Source of the DNA: Candidatus Kapaibacterium sp.
Lineage (GTDB): Bacteria; Bacteroidota; Ignavibacteria; Kapaibacteriales; UBA4661
NCBI GenBank assembly: GCA_025455065.1
Contig: JALONG010000023.1
Coordinates: 38,203-102,202 of the forward strand
Direction: 5' to 3'
DNA: 64,000 bases
A program made the translations under genes and the position numbers. Within the stretch, counting starts at the first letter, position 1, and the number at the start of each line of letters is the position of its first letter. The notes beneath the pieces were generated by a model that worked only from the letters and a program-made list of their open reading frames with translations, did no database searches and was not told where the DNA came from. Below are positions 26,711 through 35,797 of this stretch, one piece after another.

Positions 26711-28777
26711 TTACAAGGTTTTTCCGAAATATCCCGACAAAATTTCCGTTGCTTGGTGTTCCTTGTCGCGTTTCAGCGTGTAAGCACGGGAAATAAAGGG
26801 CAGCAATTTTTCAAAATCTCCTTCGGGGCGAATTTCGCTATCGGAACTCAGGAGTATGGTTTGATGCGATAATTCTGGGAAGTAATGTTCAATAACGGTT
26901 TGCCGCGAAGCCTCATCAAGTGCGCCCATCACCGTATCAATCATCACGGGCGGGTTGTATTCTCCAAATTCGTGTAAGGCTTTCAAAAGGCATTGAACAA
27001 CGATTTGTTTTGATGCGGTGTTCAGCTGATTCAGTGCAATTTCGTTGCCGCTTGTGTGAAAAATTTTGAATGTCATTTCACCGATAGCATCTAAAATTTC
27101 AACACGGTCAATAACACCACGATAAGGAACAAGATTGATGTTCAAATCGCGCATCATCGTCATTTCAATTTGCCGACGTTTGGCTTGGAGAAGCGTTTCG
27201 CCAACTTCGACAAAAAACGGCTTGAGTTTTTCCGTTATTGTTCCTTTGGAAGAATTTTCCCCGTCGTTGTCAATGTCAAAGGTTTGGAGGCGTTGTGATA
27301 TTTCCTCTAAACCAGCGACAATGCGCTTTTGTTCATCGTGCAACTGCTCAATGGTGATTTCATTGCGTTCAAAAAGGCGAATGAGCGAAAAATCTTTTTG
27401 TTCCGTCAAGCCGCTCCATTCCTCAAGTTGTGCTTGTAGCGTCGGAATATTTTCATGCTCTTGCATACGAACTTGCTTTTGTGCTACTAGTTCTGAAAAA
27501 TTGTTGGTTTTGCGTAATGACAAAATGTTCTCCAAAGCGCGTAATTCCTGATTGTTCAGAAAGCTAAACTCCTGTGCGGGAGGGATTGCCTCGGTGGAAT
27601 GGTGTTGTTCCTCCAAAAGATGTGAAAGGGCAGCATTTTTCCAATAATCAGGAGTTGGTTCGGGGGCAAGAAGAAGTGCGCCTTGTTGTGCTAAAAATTC
27701 CACCGTACCGGAGACAATTTTTTCCGCAAGATGCTGTGAAAACGCGCTCTCCTGCTGCTTGGGAGCATTATTTGTTGCAGCAAGAATTGATGTGATTTCG
27801 GTATGCAATGTTTGAGCAAGGGTTGGTAAAAGCAAACATTGGTCGAATTGGTTCAACATACCTTCAACAGCGCTTTGATAGGAGCGGGTTTTGCTTGTTA
27901 TTGTTTCAATTTCTTTGCGTATCTGTTCTGTGTTTTTTGCAATGGTCAAAGCAGCATTGAGGTCGTTTTTAAGAGTTTCGTAGAGGTTTTGATTGCGCTG
28001 CTGCATAGCAAGTGCGGTTTTGTATTCTTGTTGCACCGTTTCTTGACGTGATTCCAACCGGTGTTTTTCACCCAAAAGCCTCATATATTCTTGCTTTTCA
28101 GTTTCTTTGCGGAGTTTTTCCGCTCGATACCGTTTTGCCAACGTTTCCGCAACGCGCCCTAATTGGGTATATTTCCGAAAGCCCATGACATTTTCGATAT
28201 TCTCCCGAATGACGCGCTGTATCTCGTCTTCGCGCATCAGAGCGCCGGATTCCATTGCATCAAAAAGAAAATAATGGCTGAGTTCTTCAGGAAGGTGAGC
28301 GCGGATGATTTTCGCAATTTCCATTTGATGCTTTTGCCGTTCACGCAGTGTCATTGCTGAATTATAGGCATATTTACTTCCGCCGAAGTTTGCACTGACA
28401 TATTCAACAACATCGGATGTTTTCGTCTTAGAAGCGTGTTTTTGTGCCGAAAGTTCGTATCGGCGTGTGAGAATATGCGAAGTATCTTGCCCCAAAAGAT
28501 GTCCTGAAAAATGAATTTCCAGTGTAATATGCTTGATTGCTTGTTCGGAAGAACTTTCCCGCGAACTTGTGCCGGAATTGTAGAGTTCCCAAAATTCTTT
28601 GTCCGACGTAATAGTTAAGCCGTAAAGAGCGCCGTAAATAGCTTGGAATAGAGTAGTTTTGCCACCGCCGTTTGCACCGCCAATCACAATGAGCGGTTTG
28701 TCAGGTTGCACCGAAAGGTCGAGGTCAAGGGCAAAATATGTCTTAAAAAACTCAGCTTTGATGCGGTGTAGAAGCAT
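26711..28777 (-). CDS. DndD-like SMC/Rad50-type ATPase (orphan)
   Basis: 688 residues with DndD architecture: N-terminal IVIGGANGGGKTTLFQAIYGALYG (Walker A), YFLFDAMES where DndD has a YFLFDGE-type motif, a long coiled coil (about 200-560) with Glu/Gln/Arg heptads, and a C-terminal half with VMIDTVMGALDEASR (Walker B region) and LSHQTILLSSDSEI, matching the DndD ending in which an Asp box is followed by a shore-up of beta strands. DndD helps DNA phosphorothioation with DndB, DndC and DndE. None of those is nearby; both neighbours are unrelated. It may be a stand-alone defence or repair ATPase. GGN-type Walker A and LDE are intact, so ATP hydrolysis is likely. Confidence 0.7.
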   Translation of the reverse strand: MLLHRIKAEFFKTYFALDLDLSVQPDKPLIVIGGANGGGKTTLFQAIYGALYGLTITSDKEFWELYNSGTSSRESSSEQAIKHITLEIHFSGHLLGQDTSHILTRRYELSAQKHASKTKTSDVVEYVSANFGGSKYAYNSAMTLRERQKHQMEIAKIIRAHLPEELSHYFLFDAMESGALMREDEIQRVIRENIENVMGFRKYTQLGRVAETLAKRYRAEKLRKETEKQEYMRLLGEKHRLESRQETVQQEYKTALAMQQRNQNLYETLKNDLNAALTIAKNTEQIRKEIETITSKTRSYQSAVEGMLNQFDQCLLLPTLAQTLHTEITSILAATNNAPKQQESAFSQHLAEKIVSGTVEFLAQQGALLLAPEPTPDYWKNAALSHLLEEQHHSTEAIPPAQEFSFLNNQELRALENILSLRKTNNFSELVAQKQVRMQEHENIPTLQAQLEEWSGLTEQKDFSLIRLFERNEITIEQLHDEQKRIVAGLEEISQRLQTFDIDNDGENSSKGTITEKLKPFFVEVGETLLQAKRRQIEMTMMRDLNINLVPYRGVIDRVEILDAIGEMTFKIFHTSGNEIALNQLNTASKQIVVQCLLKALHEFGEYNPPVMIDTVMGALDEASRQTVIEHYFPELSHQTILLSSDSEIRPEGDFEKLLPFISRAYTLKRDKEHQATEILSGYFGKTL

Positions 28778-28998
28778 AATTTAGATAGTTGTCGGTACAA
28801 TAATTGTTGGAACGGTGTAACTATGTAGCTCTTCGACGCAGATTATCATGATTAAACTGATTGCGTTGATTTTGAGCCGCTTTCGAGATCGCTTTCGGAT
28901 AGTCGTATTTATGGAAACAATCATGAAAATTTGTTACATCATGAAAATCTGCGGCAAAATTTTATGACCTCAACAGTTACGGAATGGTTTTATGCAAA

Positions 28999-29781
28999 TT
29001 AACCATGAAGCATTACCACCAACGTCAGATACACAAGCACTTCGGAAACTTGCTGTGTTGCGCCTAAACAATCACCCGTGTAACCGCCAATCCATCGCTG
29101 AAAAAATCGTCCGAGATACCATTTTGTAGCTATAAGCGGCAAAAGCAAGAACAATACTTTGAAACCCAGCATTGGTGCGAGGAGTGCAAAAGGAAGAATA
29201 CCGGTGAATACAGCAATAATCATTGAACTGTTGTGCATTTGCGTTGCCAAAGGTTTTGCTTTACTGTCCCCTTCAAGCCGTGCGTAGCTGTGCGTTTTCA
29301 AAAAAGTAACGGCAGTCAAACGGCTCGAAGCGTGAGCAACAACAAGTGCGAAACAGGCGGTTATCACCGATGACGATTGAGCAATTTCCAAAAGGCAAAG
29401 GTATTTCAATCCAAGCAACAGTGCTAATCCGCAAGCACCAAAGGTCCCTAAGCGAGAATCTTGCATGATTTCCAAAATGCGTTCTTTCGTCCAACCGCCC
29501 CCAAAGCCATCGCACATATCCGCGAAGCCGTCTTCGTGAAATGCTCCCGTTGTCAGAAGAGAAGCAATTATCGAAAGTAAGAGGGCAATAGTTGTAGGTA
29601 CAACGAAATTTCCGACAAAGAGTACCAATGCTGCAATTCCCCCGACAATCCAACCCATGAGGGGAAAGTAGCGAGAAGATTTATTGAGAAAATCTTCCGA
29701 ATGGTCCACCCACGATGGGCAGGGGATTCGGGTGAAAAACATCAACGCCGTGAAAAAAACGCGAACTTCGTTGTAGAGCAT
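28999..29781 (-). CDS. cobS: Adenosylcobinamide-GDP ribazoletransferase
   Basis: 260-residue multi-pass membrane enzyme. The diagnostic HEDGFADMCDGFGGG motif (metal and substrate binding) is at about residues 82-96, and TRIPCPSW is at the start. It joins adenosylcobinamide-GDP to alpha-ribazole(-phosphate), the last assembly step of cobalamin, in the cytoplasmic membrane. It follows cobT by 36 bp on the same strand, forming a lower-ligand loop attachment pair. cobU and cobC are not adjacent. Confidence 0.92.
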   Translation of the reverse strand: MLYNEVRVFFTALMFFTRIPCPSWVDHSEDFLNKSSRYFPLMGWIVGGIAALVLFVGNFVVPTTIALLLSIIASLLTTGAFHEDGFADMCDGFGGGWTKERILEIMQDSRLGTFGACGLALLLGLKYLCLLEIAQSSSVITACFALVVAHASSRLTAVTFLKTHSYARLEGDSKAKPLATQMHNSSMIIAVFTGILPFALLAPMLGFKVLFLLLPLIATKWYLGRFFQRWIGGYTGDCLGATQQVSEVLVYLTLVVMLHG

Positions 29782-29817
29782 GGGAATTGTTCTCAGAAAA
29801 TTAGGGTAAGACTTGCT

Positions 29818-30888
29818 TTAGGGTAAGACTTGCGTACTAACGTTGGCGGAATCAAACGTTGCCATTTCATTCAAAAAATTGACGGCTGCTTGCACTAAAG
29901 GGTAAGCTAATGCAGCACCCGTGCCTTCGCCAAGCCTCATGCCCAAGCGGAGGAGCGGCTCTCCACCAAGGTAGCGAAGCATTGTTGCATGACCATTTTC
30001 ATCGGATTCGTGGGCAAAAACGCAATACTGCACAATTTGGGGAAATTCCGCCGCAGCAAGAAGCAATGCCGAACTGGCTATAAATCCGTCAATCAGCAAC
30101 ATCATGCGGTGTGAAGCCGCTTCAAGCATTGCGCCGCACATCATGGCAATCTCAAAACCACCAACGATGCGGACAATTTCCGAAGGGCTAAAATGGTCTG
30201 TTCTGTGGCGTTCACGGGCATTTGCTATCGCTTGCGCAATAACAGCCCTTTTTTGCTGGATTTGCAAAGCGAGCAACCCTGTTCCCGCTCCAACGCAGTA
30301 TTCAAGCGGTTTTTGGGTGATAAGGTGCATGATTGCCGCAGCAGAAGTAGTATTGCCAATGCCCATTTCTCCGAACCCAACAACATTCGAGCCTTCCTCG
30401 TGAATTTCGGCAATGATACGTGAACCATGCTGAATTGCTTGCTGCATCTCGTGTTCAGTCATGGCATCCTCATACAAAAAGTTTTTTGTGCCGAAGCCAA
30501 TTTTTGCCGATGTAATGGCATCAATCCCGGAAAAATCCGCATCTACACCTGCATCAATCACGCGCAGCGCAAGACCGTTTTGCCGCGAAAATACGTTGAT
30601 TGCTGCATTTCCGTGCGTGAAATTCAACACCATTTGTGCCGTAACTTCCTTTGGGTATGCGCTGACACCTTCCTGAGTAATGCCGTGGTCGGCAGCAAAA
30701 ATCAGAATGTGAGGATGAGTAAGTTTGGGATGTTCAGAACCTTGCGCCAAGGCGATTCTGAGAGCTAAACGTTCAAGAGCGCCCAGTGAGCCTTGAGGCT
30801 TGGTTTTTTGGTCAATTTTGAGCTGAATTTTTTTTGCAAATAATTCGTCGGAGACCGCCTTTTCGATAGAAAATTGGGAAAAAGTCAT
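29818..30888 (-). CDS. cobT: Nicotinate-nucleotide-dimethylbenzimidazole phosphoribosyltransferase
   Basis: 356 residues, the normal length. Motifs: TKPQGSLGALERLA near residue 30, FAADHGITQEGVSAYP, GNAAINVFSRQNG, GFGEMGIGNTTSAAA and a C-terminal RLGEGTGAALAYPLV with the catalytic Glu expected in GEGTG. It activates the lower-ligand base by forming alpha-ribazole phosphate, feeding CobS encoded downstream. No cobalamin riboswitch could be recognised in the 308 bases upstream. Confidence 0.93.
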   Translation of the reverse strand: MTFSQFSIEKAVSDELFAKKIQLKIDQKTKPQGSLGALERLALRIALAQGSEHPKLTHPHILIFAADHGITQEGVSAYPKEVTAQMVLNFTHGNAAINVFSRQNGLALRVIDAGVDADFSGIDAITSAKIGFGTKNFLYEDAMTEHEMQQAIQHGSRIIAEIHEEGSNVVGFGEMGIGNTTSAAAIMHLITQKPLEYCVGAGTGLLALQIQQKRAVIAQAIANARERHRTDHFSPSEIVRIVGGFEIAMMCGAMLEAASHRMMLLIDGFIASSALLLAAAEFPQIVQYCVFAHESDENGHATMLRYLGGEPLLRLGMRLGEGTGAALAYPLVQAAVNFLNEMATFDSANVSTQVLP

Positions 30889-31196
30889 AGTGCCTGCAAA
30901 TGGCGTGAATACAAGTGGAGGGAAGTTAAAAGATGTTAAGAATACCGTAAAAATCGCAGTTTTCCAACAAAAATTTCCGTAAAATTTGTAACTTAGTAGT
31001 CTTTATCAAGTTTGCCAAGGCTTTCAGGGCATCAACAACACCGATTAAACTCTTAGCAAACTCATGTTTTCCAATAACCACGAAGCACAGTCGTTGTTCC
31101 CGTGCCTAGTTCTTTTCGATGATCGAAAAAAAACGAAAAACCAAAAACTACCAACGAAAAACTATCAACAAAAAACTAAAAGCATTGTAGCTCGAT
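30889..31196. other. Divergent intergenic region between cobT and pnuC
   Basis: No gene seen. The region is A/T-rich, contains GGCACGGGAAC on the minus strand near 31100 and the 14-bp repeat array just before pnuC. I looked for the cobalamin riboswitch core (a B12-box-like GCCACTG with flanking conserved blocks) and for a thiamine box and found neither. Confidence 0.4.
31142..31178. repeat. 14-bp tandem repeat, locus 2
   Basis: CAAAAACTACCAAC, then GAAAAACTATCAAC, then a partial AAAAAACTA unit, immediately upstream of pnuC. The first unit is identical to that at 24100-24113. Confidence 0.6.
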
Positions 31197-31763
31197 ATGA
31201 CAATCATTGAAACGCTTGGAGCAATAATCGGCTTATGTTCTGTTTGGCTGACGGTGCGAGGAAATGTGTGGTGTTGGGCGTGGGGCATCGTAAGTGTATT
31301 GCTCTATGTTGGTGTGTTTTTTCGAGAACGTTTGTACGCTGATATGGCGTTGCAGCTTGTGTTTGTCGGTACAAATCTTTACGGATGGTATGAGTGGAAA
31401 CGAGGATCATCGTCGCATACAGGGCGTGTCATTACCCGTGTTTCACCTCAGACAATGATTGCCGTATCGCTGCTCATTGTGTTGTATGCCGGAATTGCCG
31501 CATTATTTCTGCGCTATTTCACCAACGCATCTCTTCCCGAACTTGATGCTTTCCTGACAAGCATGAGCCTTGCTGCTGTGTGGATGCAAGCACGAAAATA
31601 CTGTGAACATTGGCTTGTCTGGTTTGTCGCCGATGTCCTTTATGTCGGGATGTTTTTATGGAAAGCACTTTGGCTCACAGCCGCTCTGTATGCGGTGTTC
31701 ACGGTTATGGCATTTATCGGGTATCGTGAATGGAACAAAGAATTACGGAATCTTCAATCGTAA
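31197..31763 (+). CDS. pnuC: PnuC-family nicotinamide mononucleotide/riboside transporter
   Basis: 188 residues with seven hydrophobic segments and the PnuC pattern: ETLGAIIGLCSVWLTVRGN, WCWAWGIVSVLLY, a LYADMALQLVFVGTNLYGWYEWKRG block, and VWMQARKYCEHWLVWFVADV. PnuC and its relatives are facilitated carriers for nicotinamide riboside; close homologues carry thiamine (PnuT) or riboflavin (PnuX). No riboswitch is visible to decide the substrate, so NAD-precursor uptake is the default reading. It could supply NAD pools used in cobT chemistry only indirectly. Stand-alone gene. Confidence 0.85.
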   Translation: MTIIETLGAIIGLCSVWLTVRGNVWCWAWGIVSVLLYVGVFFRERLYADMALQLVFVGTNLYGWYEWKRGSSSHTGRVITRVSPQTMIAVSLLIVLYAGIAALFLRYFTNASLPELDAFLTSMSLAAVWMQARKYCEHWLVWFVADVLYVGMFLWKALWLTAALYAVFTVMAFIGYREWNKELRNLQS

Positions 31764-31897
31764 CTGTTTTTGCAACAATCTTTCACTAAAAACTTGTACT
31801 ATGAAAGTGTGATACAACTTGCTTGCGGCTTACCTACTGATGTAGCGGCTTGAAGGCAATTCACAGTTCATCTTTTGTCGAATTACTCACTTTTGCT

Positions 31898-33199
31898 ATG
31901 AAAACAATCAATAAGAAGCGCGTATTTGCACAATTCTTCCTCATGGTGGCGTTGTTGCATTTGGGAGAAATCAACACTGTGCTTTTTGCGCAATCAAAAA
32001 GTGCAACACAAAGCACAAAAAAAACAACGAAACCAAGTACCAAAGCTGCTCCCGGGAAAACCAACGAAAAGAACAGTTCCCCAAGTACGCAATCAACTCC
32101 GGCAACTCCGGCATCCGGGGTTCAATCATCGGCAACAACCAATGCTTCAACGCAAGTATCTACGCCGGTTGCAGGAAAAATATCGGAAGATGTACGCTCA
32201 CTCGGAAAAGCAGTCATGCCTGCAAGGCCGCTTCCACGCTCGTTGAAACGCCCTGCAACTCCTTGGAAATTTACCACCGAAGAACTACGACTATCAACAA
32301 CAACGGGCAGCCTTTGGGGGACGCTGATTATTCCCACGAATGCCACAACGACAGCATCCGTGCCTGTGTTGATAATCATTAGTACCAACACGGTGTATGA
32401 CCGCGACGGCAATTCAACTTACGCGAAAGATTTCGGCAATGCGGCAAAATATCTGGCTGAAGAATTGGCAGGGCAGGGAATTGCGGTTTTTCGGTATGAT
32501 ACCCGTGCTGTTGGGCGGAGCAAAAATTCTTTTGGCAATGAAATCAATCACGATTTTGAGCGGACTGTTTCCGATGCTTGCGGCTTTATTGATTCGCTCC
32601 GCAACGACAAACGTTTGGGAGCAATTACCGTCATGGGCTACAGCCGACCGAATGATTTTGGGCGCGAAGGAGGTTTGGCGGGCATTGTGGCAGCGTGGAA
32701 AAAACAAGTTGATGGGCTGATTGTTGTTGCGCCGGAATCTCGCCGATGGCTTCGATACTTGCGCGAACAAGCTGCAATGAGTTATCCCGAACAAACAGCG
32801 AGAGAAGTGGATTCGTTGGCAGCAATGATGGAAAACGGCTTGCGACCCAGGCTCACCAATAAAGACGGCATTCTTTTTGACTTGATGCGCCCCACCCTGC
32901 AACCCTATATTTTGTCTTTGGACAAGTATAATCCTGTGGAAGTGATTGCGAAATTGACGATTCCGATTATCGGTGTCCACGGAACGATGGATTATTCAAT
33001 TTCGGAAGAACACACAAAAAATATCGTTGCTGCGAACCCCAAAGCATCGTTTTTCTCCATAAAAAACATGAGTTTTAATCTCAAAGACGGCAATCTTGAT
33101 TTGGCAACATTGGGTCCTGACAAAGGAAAATTACCTGTTCTGCCCGAACTCATTGACACATTTGCGAATTTTATTCATAGCATTGAAAAGCAGATGTAA
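31898..33199 (+). CDS. Secreted alpha/beta-hydrolase-like protein with altered catalytic motifs
   Basis: 433 residues from ATG 31898, which starts a signal peptide (FFLMVALLHLGEINTVLFAQ). A Ser/Thr/Pro-rich linker (to about 110) precedes an alpha/beta-hydrolase domain related to dienelactone/S33-type esterases: GLWGTLIIP-like first strands, GIAVFRYDTRAVGRS, the nucleophile elbow region VMGYSRPNDFGREGG, HGTMDYSISEEH with the acid residue, and FFSIKNMSFNL where these enzymes usually carry the catalytic His. The elbow holds seven extra residues between Ser and EGG, and no His is seen at the end, so hydrolase activity is doubtful. Followed by a strong terminator. Confidence 0.65.
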   Translation: MKTINKKRVFAQFFLMVALLHLGEINTVLFAQSKSATQSTKKTTKPSTKAAPGKTNEKNSSPSTQSTPATPASGVQSSATTNASTQVSTPVAGKISEDVRSLGKAVMPARPLPRSLKRPATPWKFTTEELRLSTTTGSLWGTLIIPTNATTTASVPVLIIISTNTVYDRDGNSTYAKDFGNAAKYLAEELAGQGIAVFRYDTRAVGRSKNSFGNEINHDFERTVSDACGFIDSLRNDKRLGAITVMGYSRPNDFGREGGLAGIVAAWKKQVDGLIVVAPESRRWLRYLREQAAMSYPEQTAREVDSLAAMMENGLRPRLTNKDGILFDLMRPTLQPYILSLDKYNPVEVIAKLTIPIIGVHGTMDYSISEEHTKNIVAANPKASFFSIKNMSFNLKDGNLDLATLGPDKGKLPVLPELIDTFANFIHSIEKQM

Positions 33200-33226
33200 T
33201 GCGGTTTTGAATGAATATAGACATGA

Positions 33227-33266
33227 AACGGGTTCACAGAATTATTCTTGTGAATCCGTTTTTTTA
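33227..33266. terminator. Bidirectional terminator between hydrolase-like gene and queG
   Basis: AACGGGTTCACAGAAT (33227-33242) pairs with ATTCTTGTGAATCCGTT, followed by seven T. It serves the + strand gene ending at 33199 and overlaps the 3' end of queG on the other strand. Confidence 0.75.
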
Positions 33267-34261
33267 TGTGGTAAAGTGTTGTCGAAAAGTGTTTGAGCGT
33301 TGCGCTTCAACCCCGCCATTTTGCTCCGTTTTATTGGGCTTTTGCGAAATCGTTCCGAAAATTGTTCTTGAGTCATCTGCCTAAGAGCATGAATATCCAA
33401 CGCAGTTTCCTCAAAACGAGGCTGGAAGCGGCTTTCATCGGTAGGCGTTTGAAATCTGTTCCAAGGGCAAACATCTTGACAGGTATCGCACCCGAAAAGC
33501 CATGAATCTAGGTTTTGTGCGATGTTCGGAGGAAATTCCGTGTCAGGTTTCGTTTCGATTGTCCAATAGGGTATGCATCGCCGTGCATCCACAACGTAAG
33601 GCTGTACAATCGCCTGTGTGGGGCAGGCTTGCATACAGGCATCGCACGTACCGCAAAAATCGCGCATCGGCGTATCGTAGAGAAATTCTGCCGTCGTAAG
33701 AATGATGCCGATAAAAAACCATGAACCGATGTCCCGCGAGATGACGTTACTGTGCTTGCCTTGCCAGCCGATACCCGCACGGACTGCCCACTGCTTTTCG
33801 AGAATTGCTCCTGTGTCAGTGTAAACTTTCGTTTGTGCTTGGGGCTGCAAACGCTTAATTTCATCAGCTATTTGCTCCAATTTTGGTGGAAGCACATCGT
33901 GGTAATCGTCGCCCCACGCATAGCGAGAAATTTTTCCGTGCAATGATTGGGTATTTTCGCCGGAAGAGTTGTGTTGATGCGGGGTATAATAATTTTGTGC
34001 AACCACAATGACAGAGCGGGTTTCCGGTAAGATATTTCGTACATCGTAGCGTTTATCGGCATTTCGCTCCATATAGCCTAATCCCGCATGAAAGCCCATT
34101 CTCAGCCATTCACTGAAGCGTTCTGTTTCTTGCTCTAATGGTACTGCTTCAGCTATGCCTACACTTGAAAAACCACATTGAAGGGCAAATGCCTTCACGT
34201 GGCGTGTTTGCTGCTCAACGTCAGGCGTTGTTTCACAATAGTTTTGTCGTTCATCCTTCAT
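33242..34261 (-). CDS. queG: Epoxyqueuosine reductase
   Basis: 339 residues from ATG 34261; an in-frame GTG at 34276 would overlap the upstream gene. Motifs: GFSSVGIAEAVPLEQE near the start, RYAWGDDYHDVL (cobalamin binding region), and two [4Fe-4S] clusters in CGTCDACMQACPTQAI and CDTCQDVCPWNRF. QueG reduces epoxyqueuosine to queuosine in tRNA using a cobalamin cofactor and iron-sulfur clusters. The nearby cobS and cobT genes fit this B12 requirement, though they are not in the same operon. Confidence 0.93.
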   Translation of the reverse strand: MKDERQNYCETTPDVEQQTRHVKAFALQCGFSSVGIAEAVPLEQETERFSEWLRMGFHAGLGYMERNADKRYDVRNILPETRSVIVVAQNYYTPHQHNSSGENTQSLHGKISRYAWGDDYHDVLPPKLEQIADEIKRLQPQAQTKVYTDTGAILEKQWAVRAGIGWQGKHSNVISRDIGSWFFIGIILTTAEFLYDTPMRDFCGTCDACMQACPTQAIVQPYVVDARRCIPYWTIETKPDTEFPPNIAQNLDSWLFGCDTCQDVCPWNRFQTPTDESRFQPRFEETALDIHALRQMTQEQFSERFRKSPIKRSKMAGLKRNAQTLFDNTLPHKKTDSQE

Positions 34262-34269
34262 CCTGTGCC

Positions 34270-34662
34270 TCACCACTTCCAGTCGAGTTCTTTGGGTTCA
34301 GGTTTTTCCAAAAAAACGGCATCATCTTCTTCAAAAACCTCATACACTTCCACGTGGGAAAGGTTAGAACTTGTATGCTTGCCTGTTGTGAGAGAAAATT
34401 CGTATCCGTGCAAAGGGCAAGATATGGTGCAATCTTCCGCATTTATTTCGCCTTCATGCAAAAGAGGGGAATGATTATGCGGACAGATGTTAGAAACCGC
34501 ATGAAGTCTATCGCCAATGCGAAAAATGGCGATTTGCAGTTCTTCATCAAATTCCACACGAGTTCCTTTGCGCCGGAGAACATCTTTCGAGGCGCAGACT
34601 TGCACAAAGGTTTTATTGTTGCGCGAAACGGTTGGAAAATCATCATTCGGATAAATATCCAT
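34270..34662 (-). CDS. Rieske [2Fe-2S] ferredoxin-like protein
   Basis: 130 residues. The two halves of the Rieske cluster motif are CPHNH (in ICPHNHSPLLHEGEI) and CPLHGYEF, giving two Cys and two His ligands. Size and lack of other domains match the ferredoxin components of dioxygenases or the small subunit of nitrite reductase; no matching oxygenase is in the window. It precedes queG by 8 bp and is likely co-transcribed with it. Soluble, cytoplasmic electron carrier by inference. Confidence 0.85.
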   Translation of the reverse strand: MDIYPNDDFPTVSRNNKTFVQVCASKDVLRRKGTRVEFDEELQIAIFRIGDRLHAVSNICPHNHSPLLHEGEINAEDCTISCPLHGYEFSLTTGKHTSSNLSHVEVYEVFEEDDAVFLEKPEPKELDWKW

Positions 34663-34813
34663 ACATCAAGCCTTTCAGAAACGTTGGGAAAGTGCTGAAA
34701 TTGCGGTAAGTTTCAGGGTAAAGAAAAAACGACTTGTACATACTTCAACTTAGAGAGTTTTCTTTTCTTGCACAAATTTTTCACAACTCGTTTGTTGCAC
34801 AGACTGTTTTCGC

Positions 34814-35494
34814 ATGATTGACCATGAACCATTGTGGATAGCCCTTGCCGTCTCATTTCGCTTGGCATTTTCCACCGTCCTTGTCCTGTTCTGCTTCGGC
34901 GTACCCGTAGCCTATTGGCTTGCCTTCACAAAAAGCCGCTTAAAACCGTTGCTGGAAAGCATTGTGAGTGTACCGATTGCTTTGCCGCCGACAGTGATTG
35001 GTTTTTATGTTCTGCTTTGTTTTGGACGTGAAAGCCTGATTGGTACTTGGTTTTCGGAAACACTCGGCGTGGAATTGGTCTTTAGTTTTTGGGGGATATT
35101 GCTGGGTTCGGCGTTGTATTGCTTGCCATTTATGGTGCAACCCGTCAAAACGGGCTTAGAATCTGTTCCGAAAGAGTGTGTTGAAAGCGCTAGATTGGAT
35201 GGCGCTTCGGTGCTTCAGGTTCTTTGGCGAGTACTGTTGCCGCTTTCACGGCGTAGTATTGTCGTGGGGGCGGCATTAACCTTTGTTCACGCTTTGGGGG
35301 AATTTGGAATCGTAATGATGATTGGAGGAAGTATTGAAGGCGAAACCCGCACGGCATCAATCGCATTGTATGATGCGGTGCAGGCGTTGAAGATTGCTGA
35401 GGCTCATCGTATAGCGTTGGTTATTCTCGCTGTTGCGTTGTTTGTGTCGTTGGTGATATTTTGGCATCAACGCAGCACGGAAGCCGAAAAATAG
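34814..35494 (+). CDS. modB: Molybdate ABC transporter permease
   Basis: 226 residues with five to six membrane helices and the ModB/CysT-type coupling loop (ESARLDGASVLQVLWRVLLP, an EAA-type motif), plus PIALPPTVIGFYVLL and HALGEFGIVMMIGG, which are strongly ModB-like. It would form the membrane channel for molybdate (or tungstate). The usual partners modA (binding protein) and modC (ATPase) are absent on both sides, so it must work with distant subunits or be a remnant. A MocA-like molybdenum cofactor enzyme lies 8 kb away. Confidence 0.87.
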   Translation: MIDHEPLWIALAVSFRLAFSTVLVLFCFGVPVAYWLAFTKSRLKPLLESIVSVPIALPPTVIGFYVLLCFGRESLIGTWFSETLGVELVFSFWGILLGSALYCLPFMVQPVKTGLESVPKECVESARLDGASVLQVLWRVLLPLSRRSIVVGAALTFVHALGEFGIVMMIGGSIEGETRTASIALYDAVQALKIAEAHRIALVILAVALFVSLVIFWHQRSTEAEK

Positions 35495-35543
35495 CGAAAA
35501 TTGCCACCATCCTTTCATTTTCAAAAAAATGCCCCAAACCGCA

Positions 35544-35577
35544 AAAGCCGCACGAAAAGAAGGTTTTGTGCGGCTTT
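35544..35577 (+). terminator. Terminator after modB
   Basis: AAAGCCGCAC (35544-35553) and GTGCGGCTTT (35568-35577) form a 10-bp stem about 50 bp after the modB stop. The rest of the 303-bp gene-free interval 35495-35797 holds G/C-rich inverted stretches (for example CGGACAGCCGG and CCGACTGTCCG) with no coding signal. Confidence 0.65.
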
Positions 35578-35745
35578 GTTGTGTTTTGGGTGTAGGTGCT
35601 TCTGCGTCAGGCGGCATCCGACTGCCCGCCCGCGTAAGAACGCGGAAGCGGACAGCCGGATAATACGAAAGTATCTTGGTGACGGCGAATATATTTTTTC
35701 CGACTGTCCGCTTCGTAGCGGGCTGTCGGTTGTTTTCTCAACGAC

Positions 35746-35781
35746 AAAAGCCGCACGAAAACAATGTTTCGTGCGGCTTTT
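35746..35781 (-). terminator. Terminator after lipoprotein copy 2
   Basis: A perfect 15-bp stem, AAAAGCCGCACGAAA (35746-35760) with TTTCGTGCGGCTTTT (35767-35781), and a 6-base loop, 17 bp past the stop of the gene at 35798. It has the same stem core as the terminators at 35544 and 36449. Confidence 0.75.
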
Positions 35782-35797
35782 ACGATGTTCACTTGAT

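Noticed and set aside
30889..31196. Possible cobalamin riboswitch before cobT
   Set aside because: No B12 box or flanking conserved blocks could be found on the minus strand; only a GGCACGGGAAC stretch, which is not enough.
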